DNA of 64,000 nucleotides from contig NZ_CP031513.1 in the NCBI RefSeq assembly GCF_003522965.1, positions 1,240,001-1,304,000 of the forward strand. The letters run 5' to 3'. Source of the DNA: Bombilactobacillus bombi (lineage in GTDB: Bacteria; Bacillota; Bacilli; Lactobacillales; Lactobacillaceae). The notes under the pieces were generated by a model that ran no database searches, was not told the origin of the DNA, and was given only the letters and a program-made list of their open reading frames with translations. This document shows, piece after piece, positions 53,832 through 62,511 of this stretch; the stretch's first letter is position 1, and the number at the start of each line of letters is the position of its first letter. The translations under genes were made by a program, and so were the position numbers.

Positions 53832-55274
53832 ATGGATGATTTAAATCCAGATCGCAAAAAATTCATTAGTTGGCCAGTAGTGGCTTTAATGGATTTTGTT
53901 ACAGTTATCGGTTTTGATGATATTATTTATAATTTTCAAAATCAGGGGCTAGCAGTTGTAACCACTTGGATTTTGATGCTCTTTGTGTTTGTTGTACCTT
54001 ATGAAATGATTGTAGGACATTTGGGTTCAGTCTTTAATCATGATGGTGGCGGCATGACTTCCTGGGTTCGCCATACTAGTGGCGATTTATGGGGCTATAT
54101 TTGTGCTTGGACTTACTGGGTCTCTGGCTTGCCTTATATTGTTGATGTGGCTAATTCTATGGTTATTTCTTTTGGATGGATGATTTATGGTAATAATTCT
54201 CTATCTGACAAAATGAGTAATGCCATGTTTGCTTTATTAACTGCTGTTATCTTTACAATTTTTATTTTTGTTGAACATCGTCTGAAAAATGCTCTCCAAA
54301 TTTTCAGTGTTATTGGTGGTGGGGCCATGTTTATTATGACTATTTTATATGTCATTATGACTATTGTTTACTTAGGTAAGGGCGGAGCTCCGCATACTCA
54401 GCCTTTTAATGTACAATCTTTCATCCCGCATGTAGATATGAAGTATTTAGGCTCTTTTGCCTTAATCATTTTTGCTATGAATGGCTCAGAATTTGCAGCA
54501 CCTTATGTCACTGAAATGAAAGACGCTAAACACGATTTTCCTAAAGCTATGTGGATGTTGGCCATTATGACTGGTTTTTTAACTGTTCTGGGCTCATTTT
54601 CTTTAGGAATCTTTTTCAATGCACATCATTTACCTAATGACCTCAAAATGAATGGTTCTTATTATGCCTTTCAAAAGATGGGTGCTGAATTTGGCTGTGG
54701 TCAATTCTTTCTCTATGCTTTTGCAATTACACAAGCTATTTATATGATGGCCCAGCTAGCAGTCCTTTTAGATGGTGGCACGCGCATGTTTCTTTCTGAT
54801 ACAGCCAAAAAATATTTACCAGCTGGATTAACTAAATTGGATAATCGTGGTCTACCTATTAATGGCTATTGGCTGACAACTGCTATTTGTACTTTTATTA
54901 TGGTTGCTAGTGCAACTTTGCCTAATATGAATTCTATCTTTAATCAGTTATTAAATCTCAACGGCATTGTTTCACCTTATACAACTTGCTTCTTGTTCTC
55001 ATCTTTTATTTTAGTTCGACTGCATGATGATAAATATCCAACAGACTTTGTTTATATTAAAAATAACAAATTAGCTGTTGCTGTCGGAGTTTGGTGCTTT
55101 GCCATCACTTTCTTATTTGCTACTTTAGGCATTTGGCCCGTCGATGAAAAACCTGGAACACCAACTTTTTATCACGTCTTAGCTCTAAATATTATTGAAC
55201 CATTAGTGATGCTGGTTATTGGCGCTGTTTTACCACTGATTGCCAAATATCAACGAGAACATTCACATAATTAA
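53832..55274 (+). CDS. APC-superfamily amino acid permease
   Basis: 480 residues with about 12 membrane segments. The N-terminal FISWPVVALMDFVTVIGFDDIIYNFQNQG replaces the usual glycine-rich TM1 motif. Then AMNGSEFAAPYVTEMKDAKHDFPKAM occupies the position typical of glutamate/GABA antiporter-type APC carriers (MGSEFxAPY...FPKA). Most members exchange or take up amino acids; which one cannot be read here. It stands alone with a GGGAGG-like site and its own terminator. No decarboxylase lies next to it, so it is not an obvious acid-resistance pair. Confidence 0.8.
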   Translation: MDDLNPDRKKFISWPVVALMDFVTVIGFDDIIYNFQNQGLAVVTTWILMLFVFVVPYEMIVGHLGSVFNHDGGGMTSWVRHTSGDLWGYICAWTYWVSGLPYIVDVANSMVISFGWMIYGNNSLSDKMSNAMFALLTAVIFTIFIFVEHRLKNALQIFSVIGGGAMFIMTILYVIMTIVYLGKGGAPHTQPFNVQSFIPHVDMKYLGSFALIIFAMNGSEFAAPYVTEMKDAKHDFPKAMWMLAIMTGFLTVLGSFSLGIFFNAHHLPNDLKMNGSYYAFQKMGAEFGCGQFFLYAFAITQAIYMMAQLAVLLDGGTRMFLSDTAKKYLPAGLTKLDNRGLPINGYWLTTAICTFIMVASATLPNMNSIFNQLLNLNGIVSPYTTCFLFSSFILVRLHDDKYPTDFVYIKNNKLAVAVGVWCFAITFLFATLGIWPVDEKPGTPTFYHVLALNIIEPLVMLVIGAVLPLIAKYQREHSHN

Positions 55275-55277
55275 CCA

Positions 55278-55304
55278 AAGCAACCTTTTGAGGGTTGCTT
55301 TTTT
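55278..55304 (+). terminator. Terminator of the APC permease gene
   Basis: Perfect 8-bp stem AAGCAACC with GGTTGCTT, 7-base loop and six T residues. Confidence 0.9.
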
Positions 55305-55358
55305 AGTTAATTAGTTGCATATTGCCAATAGAAGTTCAATTTATTAAGGAGCAAATTT

Positions 55359-56615
55359 TTGGAAGAAAACAATCAAGTTATTATTGCTGGCGTTAGTCAC
55401 TTACAAACAGACTTTGACTACTCAATGGCAGAATTGGCCCAATTAGTCGCAGCCAACAATCTCAAAGTAGTTGACCAAATCAGACAACAAATAGATCAAA
55501 TTAACAATAAAACCTATTTTGGTTCAGGAAAAGTTCAAGAAATTAAGCAACTGGCTCAATACCATAATGTGTCTTTAATAATTGTTAACGATGAATTGTC
55601 ACCTGCGCAAGTCCGCAATTTAGAAAAAGCAACCCAATTGCACTTTTTAGATCGTACAGAACTTATTTTGCAAGTTTTCGCGCAAAGAGCCCATAGTCGT
55701 CAAGCCCAACTACAAGTAGCTATTGCTCAATTGCAATATCAATTACCGCGCATTCATCCTTCGGGTAATCCTTTAGATCAACAACGAGGCCAAAGTGGTT
55801 TAGCCAATCGTGGTGCTGGTGAAAGCAAGCTAGAGCTCAATCGTCGCACTATTCGCCAACAGATTACTAAATTAAAACAAGAATTGCGCCACGTTGAACA
55901 AACTCTAAATACGCAAGGTGCAAGACGACAAAATTCAAAATTACCACAAGTGGCCTTAGTTGGATATACTAATGCAGGCAAATCTACTACTTTAAATGGC
56001 ATACTCGATTTAGTTGCCGATAAAAATAGTAAAAAAGTTTTTGTTAAAGATCAGCTTTTTGCTACGTTGGATACTTCCATTCGCAAAATTACTTTGCCCC
56101 AAAAGCCCAGCTTTTTATTATCTGATACTGTGGGATTTGTCAGCAAATTACCGCACAATTTAATTGAAGCTTTTCAATCCACACTTGCTGAGGCGAAAAA
56201 TGCAGATCTTTTAGTACAAGTAATTGATGCTTCCGATTCTCATCGAGAACAAATGATGCAAACTACACAACAAACATTAAGTGAAATTGGTATTACTAAT
56301 AAACCCATGATTTATGCTTATAATAAAGCGGATCAAACCTCAGACTTTCAAGGACCGCAAGTTATTGGTAATAATATTTATTATTCTGCATTGCAAGAAA
56401 GCTCTTTGAAAACTTTAATTGAATTAATTTATCAAAAATTATTCTCCAATTATCGAGTAATAAAAGTGCTGATTCCTTACAGTAGCTCTCAATTAAATCA
56501 ATCTATTAATCAACTTGTCATTCAAAACCAATCCTACACTAATGAAGGCACTATTTATCAATTGCTAGTGAGCCCTACAGATTATGAATCTTTGACTGAA
56601 TACCAAATTGATTAA
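55359..56615 (+). CDS. hflX: Ribosome-associated GTPase HflX
   Basis: 418 residues. The N-terminal nucleotide-binding domain ends in RGQSGLANRGAGESKLELNRR, the glycine-rich linker of HflX. The G domain shows GYTNAGKST (G1), SDTVGFV (G3) and YNKAD (G4). HflX splits stalled 70S ribosomes under stress. Start is TTG at 55359 with AAGGAG 8 bases upstream; no better ATG exists nearby. Length is normal for Firmicutes. Confidence 0.93.
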   Translation: MEENNQVIIAGVSHLQTDFDYSMAELAQLVAANNLKVVDQIRQQIDQINNKTYFGSGKVQEIKQLAQYHNVSLIIVNDELSPAQVRNLEKATQLHFLDRTELILQVFAQRAHSRQAQLQVAIAQLQYQLPRIHPSGNPLDQQRGQSGLANRGAGESKLELNRRTIRQQITKLKQELRHVEQTLNTQGARRQNSKLPQVALVGYTNAGKSTTLNGILDLVADKNSKKVFVKDQLFATLDTSIRKITLPQKPSFLLSDTVGFVSKLPHNLIEAFQSTLAEAKNADLLVQVIDASDSHREQMMQTTQQTLSEIGITNKPMIYAYNKADQTSDFQGPQVIGNNIYYSALQESSLKTLIELIYQKLFSNYRVIKVLIPYSSSQLNQSINQLVIQNQSYTNEGTIYQLLVSPTDYESLTEYQID

Positions 56616-56722
56616 GCTAATAAATCCATGGGAGATAATTATTTTTTTTTAATTTTGGTATTTACTTTTAATTATGAACATTGTAAACTAAGTACAATAT
56701 TTAATAATGAGGAGAGGTTCAA

Positions 56723-58369
56723 ATGAAATTTAATAAATTTTTAGTTGCTGGAGCCACTGTTTTATTAAGTGCCAGTGCACTAGTAGGATGTGGATCTTCA
56801 TCCTCCAAAGCACAAGCACCAAAAAGCACAGTGAGAATATCTGCATCAGATGTCATTGCGACGATGGATTCATCTATGAACACTGATGTTATTGGCGCTC
56901 AAAATCTTACTAATACAATGGAAGGCTTATACCGTTATAAGGGTAAAGATATTAAACCTGCGATTGCTACCAAGGTGGTTAAACCAACTAATAATGGTTT
57001 GACTTATACTTTTCCTTTACGGACCAATGCTAAATGGAGTAATGGTGATCCTGTAACCGCGGATGATTTTGTTTATGCCTGGCGGCGAACAGTCAATCCT
57101 AAAACCAAATCTCAATATGCTTATATCTATGAAGGCATTGCCAATGCCAAAGATATCACAGCTGGTAAAAAACCGGTCGATTCTTTAGGTGTTAAAGCTT
57201 TAGATAAACATACTTTCCAAGTAACACTAGAAAAACCTATTCCTTACTTTGATCAATTAATGACCTCTTCAACATTCTATCCACAAAATCCTAAAAATGT
57301 TGATAAATGGGGCAAAAAATATGGTACCAATTCTAAGACTTTAGTCTTCAACGGTCCTTATAAATTAGCTAAATGGAATGGCCCAGACAATAGTTGGACT
57401 GAGGTTAAAAACAATAGTTATTGGAATGCAAAAGATGTCAAAGTAAAGACAATTCAGTATCAAGTAGTTAAAGATGCCTCTACCGCCTTGAATTTATATC
57501 AATCTAATAAGTTAGACCGTGTTAATTTAACAGGCGATACTTCCAAGCAAATGAAGGGATCTAAGGGCTACAGTATTCAAAAACAAAATTCTACTTTCTA
57601 TATTGAAATGAACGAAAAGAAAAATGAACTTTTTAAAAACCAAAAGATTCGCCAAGCTCTTTCTTTAGCAATCAATCGTGAACAATTAACTAAGAAAGTC
57701 TTAGGTAATGGAACTACTCCTGCACATTCATTTACTCCATCTAATATGTCATTTGATCCTCAAAACAAGAGTAAGGACTTCACATCTGAAACTGCTAAAA
57801 CCGGCAAAGCTAATACTACTTATGATGTAGCTAAAGCGAAGAAGCTTTGGAAAGAAGGATTGGCTGAAACAGGTAATACTGGTAAAAAGTTCAACTTAAC
57901 CCTATTAGGTGATGATACTGATATTTCTAAACAGCAAAATGAATTCTTACAAAATCAATTAGAAAAATTGCCTGGTCTAAAAGTAACCTTGAATAATGTT
58001 CCTTTCAAGAGCAGATTGTCTAGATCAACCAGTGGTGACTTCGATATGGTAGTAACTGGTTGGAATGCCGACTTTCCTGATCCAATCAATTTCTTAACTC
58101 TCTTTACAACAGGAGCAAGTAATAATAAAGGAAATTGGTCAAATGCTGAATACGATTCTTTAGTTAATAAGAGTATGAATGAAGATGCTAATAATCCTGC
58201 GGCACGTTGGAAAGATATGGTTGATGCTCAAAATGTCGCCAATGAGCAACAAGGTGTTATTCCCCTATATCAAAATGGTGCAGCTTTCATGACTCATTCA
58301 CGTGTTAAGGATTTGGATTACGGCCCATCAGGCAGTTATAACATGGTTTCACTTCGTGTTAAAGATTAA
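56723..58369 (+). CDS. oppA: Oligopeptide-binding lipoprotein OppA
   Basis: 548 residues, family 5 solute-binding protein. The signal peptide ends in LVGC with lipidated C23. Mature motifs include NLTNTMEGLYRYKG, SNGDPVTADDFVYAWRRTVNP and IRQALSLAINREQL. It captures peptides at the cell surface for the OppBCDF complex encoded just downstream. A GAGGAG site precedes the ATG, and a hairpin separates it from oppB, a common way to make the binding protein in excess. Confidence 0.94.
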   Translation: MKFNKFLVAGATVLLSASALVGCGSSSSKAQAPKSTVRISASDVIATMDSSMNTDVIGAQNLTNTMEGLYRYKGKDIKPAIATKVVKPTNNGLTYTFPLRTNAKWSNGDPVTADDFVYAWRRTVNPKTKSQYAYIYEGIANAKDITAGKKPVDSLGVKALDKHTFQVTLEKPIPYFDQLMTSSTFYPQNPKNVDKWGKKYGTNSKTLVFNGPYKLAKWNGPDNSWTEVKNNSYWNAKDVKVKTIQYQVVKDASTALNLYQSNKLDRVNLTGDTSKQMKGSKGYSIQKQNSTFYIEMNEKKNELFKNQKIRQALSLAINREQLTKKVLGNGTTPAHSFTPSNMSFDPQNKSKDFTSETAKTGKANTTYDVAKAKKLWKEGLAETGNTGKKFNLTLLGDDTDISKQQNEFLQNQLEKLPGLKVTLNNVPFKSRLSRSTSGDFDMVVTGWNADFPDPINFLTLFTTGASNNKGNWSNAEYDSLVNKSMNEDANNPAARWKDMVDAQNVANEQQGVIPLYQNGAAFMTHSRVKDLDYGPSGSYNMVSLRVKD

Positions 58370-58380
58370 TTAACTCAGTA

Positions 58381-58424
58381 ATAAAAGCGAAGTTCAAATA
58401 AACATTAAGCTTCGCTTTTATTTT
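58381..58424 (+). terminator. Intercistronic hairpin between oppA and oppB
   Basis: A perfect 12-bp stem (ATAAAAGCGAAG at 58381-58392 with 58410-58421), a 17-base loop and TTTTG. It is probably an incomplete terminator or a stabiliser of the oppA transcript. Confidence 0.75.
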
Positions 58425-58446
58425 GTTTATAAAGGAGACGGCCACA

Positions 58447-59379
58447 ATGACCAAATATATAATTAAACGTGTTTTTTATATGATTTTGACCTTGTTAATC
58501 GTCGCCAGTGTAACGTTTTTCATGATGAAAATGATGCCCGGAACTCCTTTTACCAATCAGGATAAATTATCGGCAGCCCAACTAAAAATCATGAATCAAC
58601 AATATGGGTTGAATAAACCTATCTGGCAACAATATCTTATTTACATGGTGAACCTATTACATGGCGATTTTGGAACTTCCTTCCAATTCAATAACCAACC
58701 CGTAGCTTCCTTAATTATGACTCGCTTGCAGCCTTCAATGTTAATCGGAGCTCAAGCGATGATTATCGGCTCAATTTTAGGAATTTTATTAGGTGCCATT
58801 GCTGCTATCAATAAAAATACTTGGATTGATAGTTTGGCAACTTTCGTTTCTATTTTGGGAATCTCTGTTCCTAGTTTTGTTTTAGGTGTTTTGCTTCAAT
58901 TTTATTTGGCCTTTAAATGGCATATGTTCCCTATCGCTCTTTGGAATGGCTGGCAGTCTAGTATTTTACCGTCAATTGCCTTAGCAGTTTCTCCCCTTGC
59001 CCAAATTGCTCGCTTCATGCGGACAGAAATGGTTGATGTTTTAAATAGTGATTATATCGAACTTTCCAAGGCCAAAGGGAATACTCGCTGGCAAACAGTA
59101 GTTAAACATACTTTGAGAAATTCTTTAATTCCTGTTATCACTATTATCGGACCATTAACTGCCAACATTCTTACTGGTTCGCTAGTTGTTGAAAATATCT
59201 TCTCTATTCCTGGAATTGGTGAACAATTTGTCAAGTCAATCATGACTAATGATTATCCAACAATTATGGGACTTACAATTTTCTACTCTATTATGTTTAT
59301 GGTTATGTTATTGATTACTGATATCTTGTATAGCATTATCGACCCACGAATTCGGCTCACCAATAAGGAGGGTAACTAA
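58447..59379 (+). CDS. oppB: Oligopeptide ABC transporter permease OppB
   Basis: 310 residues. N-terminal YIIKRVFYMILTLLIVASVTFFMM, PGTPF, a YGLNKPIWQQY segment and the EAA loop ELSKAKGNTRWQTVVKHTLRNSLIP are typical. Six membrane segments form half of the channel. ATG 58447 has GGAG 10 bases upstream; the longer frame has no good site. It lies between OppA and OppC. Confidence 0.94.
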   Translation: MTKYIIKRVFYMILTLLIVASVTFFMMKMMPGTPFTNQDKLSAAQLKIMNQQYGLNKPIWQQYLIYMVNLLHGDFGTSFQFNNQPVASLIMTRLQPSMLIGAQAMIIGSILGILLGAIAAINKNTWIDSLATFVSILGISVPSFVLGVLLQFYLAFKWHMFPIALWNGWQSSILPSIALAVSPLAQIARFMRTEMVDVLNSDYIELSKAKGNTRWQTVVKHTLRNSLIPVITIIGPLTANILTGSLVVENIFSIPGIGEQFVKSIMTNDYPTIMGLTIFYSIMFMVMLLITDILYSIIDPRIRLTNKEGN

Positions 59380-59381
59380 TT

Positions 59382-60401
59382 ATGGCTGATATTAAAATTA
59401 CTGCTGATAGCTTCAAGAAAATCACCAGCGATCAATCAGAAAATCAAGAAAAAATTAGCGCACCTTCATTAACCTTCTTTCAAGATGCTGTGCGCCGTTT
59501 GCGGAAAGACAAAGTGGCCGTGGTTTCCTTCTTTGTTCTTGTAATTATCATGATTATTGCTTTTGCAGCGCCCATTTTATCACCACATGATCCTAATTCC
59601 CAAAATCCGGATTATGCCAATTTACCACCAAGAATAGCTAATACTAACATTCCTGGATTTCGTGGACGCATTAAAAATAGTGCTGGGATTGTAACGAATC
59701 CATATGAAATTAACAATGTTCCTAAGAATCGCACTTATGTCTTGGGTACTGATTATCTGGGACGTGATTTATTTTCTCGAATTCTTTATGGTACTCGTCT
59801 ATCTTTAATAATTGCTTTTATTGCTACTTTGGTTGATTTAATTATTGGTTTGCCTTATGGTATTATTTCCGGTTGGAAAGGTGGCACGGTTGATTTAGTT
59901 TTGCAACGTATCATTGAAATTATTTCTTCAGTGCCTAACTTAATCGTTGCTATCTTGCTGTTGTTAGTTTTGAAACCTGGACTAACCTCTATTATTTTAG
60001 CTATTGCTTTTAGTAGTTGGGTTACCATGGCGCGACTGATTCGAGCCCAAACCTTGCAGCTCAAAGAACAAGAGTATATCTTAGCTTCAATCACTATTGG
60101 CGAATCGCCCTGGCGGATTGCTCGTAAACATTTGATTCCTAACCTATCTTCAACCATTATTATTCAGACAATGTTTTCTATTCCGAGTGCAATTTTCTTT
60201 GAAGCTTTCTTAAGCTTTATTGGAATTGGTATTCCAGCACCTAATGCTTCTTTAGGAACCTTGTTATCCGATGGTCAAAAGGCTTTCCGTTTCTTGCCTT
60301 ATCAAATGTGGTATCCAGCCTTAGTTCTTTGTATTTTGATGATTGCATTCAACTTATTCGCTGATGGCTTACGCGATGCCTTTGATCCAAAATCTGAATA
60401 G
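59382..60401 (+). CDS. oppC: Oligopeptide ABC transporter permease OppC
   Basis: 339 residues. DAVRRLRKDKVAVVSFFVL, the extracellular loop with NPYEINNVPKNRTYVLGTD, GTDYLGRDLFSRILYGTRLSL and an EAA loop ASITIGESPWRIARKHLIPNL are all typical of OppC. It pairs with OppB in the peptide channel. Only two bases separate the genes. Confidence 0.94.
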   Translation: MADIKITADSFKKITSDQSENQEKISAPSLTFFQDAVRRLRKDKVAVVSFFVLVIIMIIAFAAPILSPHDPNSQNPDYANLPPRIANTNIPGFRGRIKNSAGIVTNPYEINNVPKNRTYVLGTDYLGRDLFSRILYGTRLSLIIAFIATLVDLIIGLPYGIISGWKGGTVDLVLQRIIEIISSVPNLIVAILLLLVLKPGLTSIILAIAFSSWVTMARLIRAQTLQLKEQEYILASITIGESPWRIARKHLIPNLSSTIIIQTMFSIPSAIFFEAFLSFIGIGIPAPNASLGTLLSDGQKAFRFLPYQMWYPALVLCILMIAFNLFADGLRDAFDPKSE

Positions 60402-60413
60402 GAGGTTAAAATA

Positions 60414-61490
60414 ATGGCACATGAAATTCTCGAAGTAAATAATCTTAAAATTAATTTTAAAACTTATGCTGGTACAGTGCAGGCAATTCGTGACGTTAGC
60501 TTTAACCTTAAAAAAGGCGAAACGTTGGCTATTGTTGGTGAATCTGGTTCTGGTAAATCTGTTACTACTAGAAGTATTATGGGGTTGTTAGCGCCAAATG
60601 CCCAAGTAGTCAGTGGTGAGATTAAATACAAGGGTCAGGATTTATTAAAAGAAAGTGAAAAGCAAATGGATGATCATCGCGGTAATGATATTGCTATGAT
60701 TTTCCAAGATCCAATGACCTCGCTGGATCCAACTATGCCCATTGGTAAACAAGTTGCTGAACCACTTTTAATTCATGGCAAAATTTCTAAAGAAAAAGCC
60801 CTCAAACGGGCTCAAGAAGTCCTAGAATTAGTTGGTATTCCAAATGCAGCTGCACGGATGAAAGATTATCCTCACCAATTTTCTGGTGGTCAACGCCAAA
60901 GAATTGTGATTGCGATTGCTATAGTCAATTATCCGGAAATTTTAATTGCAGATGAACCCACTACAGCATTAGATGTGACTGTTCAAGCACAAATTATTGA
61001 TCTTATGCGCGAACTACAAGAAAAATTAGAAACTTCAATTATTTTTATTACTCATGATTTGGGTGTCGTTGCTGGAATTGCTGATCGTGTTGCAGTTATG
61101 TACGCGGGCAAAATTGTAGAGTACGGAACGGTGGATGATATCTTTTATAAGCCACAGCATCCATATACTTGGGGCTTACTAAGCTCCATGCCTACTTTAG
61201 ACATCGGCAATGGTAAACTAGCCTCTATTCCAGGTACTCCTCCTGACTTGTTAGATCCACCTAAGGGTGATGCGTTTGCTCCTCGTAATCCTTATGCTAT
61301 GAAAATCGATTTAGAAGCACAGCCACCATTTTTCAAAGTGAGTCCTACACATTATGCTGCTACGTGGTTATTGCACCCAGATGCACCTAAAGTGGCTCCT
61401 CCTGCAGCTATTCAAAAGCGTTCCGAAGAATATGACCGTTTAATTAAAGCTGGCCAAGTAGAAAATACAGCCGAAGGAGGATTGAATTAA
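60414..61490 (+). CDS. oppD: Oligopeptide ABC transporter ATPase OppD
   Basis: 358 residues. Walker [15 protein letters not shown], signature FSGGQRQRI, Walker [15 protein letters not shown] and H-loop THDLGVVAG are complete. The C-terminal peptide-transporter extension ([14 protein letters not shown] and [11 protein letters not shown]) is present. Start has GGAGG 8 bases upstream. Confidence 0.95.
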   Translation: MAHEILEVNNLKINFKTYAGTVQAIRDVSFNLKKGETLAIVGESGSGKSVTTRSIMGLLAPNAQVVSGEIKYKGQDLLKESEKQMDDHRGNDIAMIFQDPMTSLDPTMPIGKQVAEPLLIHGKISKEKALKRAQEVLELVGIPNAAARMKDYPHQFSGGQRQRIVIAIAIVNYPEILIADEPTTALDVTVQAQIIDLMRELQEKLETSIIFITHDLGVVAGIADRVAVMYAGKIVEYGTVDDIFYKPQHPYTWGLLSSMPTLDIGNGKLASIPGTPPDLLDPPKGDAFAPRNPYAMKIDLEAQPPFFKVSPTHYAATWLLHPDAPKVAPPAAIQKRSEEYDRLIKAGQVENTAEGGLN

Positions 61491-61491
61491 A

Positions 61492-62439
61492 ATGACAACT
61501 GCCAAAAAAATTGTGCAAGTTCAACATCTTAAACAATATTTCAGTCCTGGAAAGCCTAATGAAGTCAAAGCTGTCGATGATATCAGTTTTGATATTTATG
61601 AAGGTGAAACTTTCGGACTTGTAGGTGAATCAGGTTCTGGTAAAAGTACTACCGGTCGGAGTATCATTCGTCTTTACAATCCTACTAGCGGCAAAATTAT
61701 GTTTGATGGTAAAGATATCAGCAAAATCAAAAGTCATAGCAAGCAGATGTTGGAATTTCGCCGAGAAATGCAGATGATTTTTCAAGATCCATATGCTTCT
61801 TTAGATCCCCGAATGAAGGTCAAAGATATTATTGCTGAAGGCTTAGATGTGCACCATTTAGTTAAAAATGATCAAGAACGCGATGCTCGGGTGGAAGAAT
61901 TGCTTCAAATTGTTGGTCTCAATCCAGATCATGCTACCCGTTATCCACATGAGTTTTCTGGCGGACAACGTCAAAGAATTGGTATTGCTCGAGCATTAGC
62001 AGTTGATCCCAAGTTTATTATTGCTGATGAGCCTATTTCAGCTTTGGACGTTTCTATTCAAGCGCAAGTCGTTAATCTAATGAAAGATATTCAGCGTAAA
62101 AAGAACCTCACTTATCTTTTCATTGCCCATGATTTATCCATGGTTAAATACATCAGTGATCGAATTGCCGTCATGCACCAAGGACGTCTGATGGAATTAG
62201 GAACAGCCGATGAAGTCTATAATCATCCCCTTCATCCTTACACTAAAAGCTTGTTGTCAGCTGTTCCTTTACCTGATCCAGAATTGGAACGCAAACGTGA
62301 GCGAATTCCTTATGATGCTTCTGTAGAACAAAGTGGAACTGAAGAACGTAAACTCAGAGAAATCGTTCCTGGTCATTTTGTCTATAGCACTAAAGATGAA
62401 GTTGATGAATATCGCGAAGCTGAAATCATTAATAACTAA
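61492..62439 (+). CDS. oppF: Oligopeptide ABC transporter ATPase OppF
   Basis: 315 residues. [42 protein letters not shown] and IAHDLSMVKYIS are intact, with the C-terminal HPYTKSLLSAVPLPDP segment. The gene begins one base after the oppD stop and completes a standard oppABCDF set. Confidence 0.95.
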   Translation: MTTAKKIVQVQHLKQYFSPGKPNEVKAVDDISFDIYEGETFGLVGESGSGKSTTGRSIIRLYNPTSGKIMFDGKDISKIKSHSKQMLEFRREMQMIFQDPYASLDPRMKVKDIIAEGLDVHHLVKNDQERDARVEELLQIVGLNPDHATRYPHEFSGGQRQRIGIARALAVDPKFIIADEPISALDVSIQAQVVNLMKDIQRKKNLTYLFIAHDLSMVKYISDRIAVMHQGRLMELGTADEVYNHPLHPYTKSLLSAVPLPDPELERKRERIPYDASVEQSGTEERKLREIVPGHFVYSTKDEVDEYREAEIINN

Positions 62440-62441
62440 TA

Positions 62442-62476
62442 AAAAGCAGATACTTTAAAAGTATCTGCTTTTTTGT
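62442..62476. terminator. Bidirectional terminator between oppF and the surface-protein gene
   Basis: A perfect 14-bp stem (AAAAGCAGATACTT with its complement), 3-base loop and flanking A and T runs serve both the opp operon and the convergent surface-protein gene. Confidence 0.92.
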
Positions 62477-62511
62477 CATTTTTTTGCCGGACTATTTTTA
62501 CAATTTCGAAT

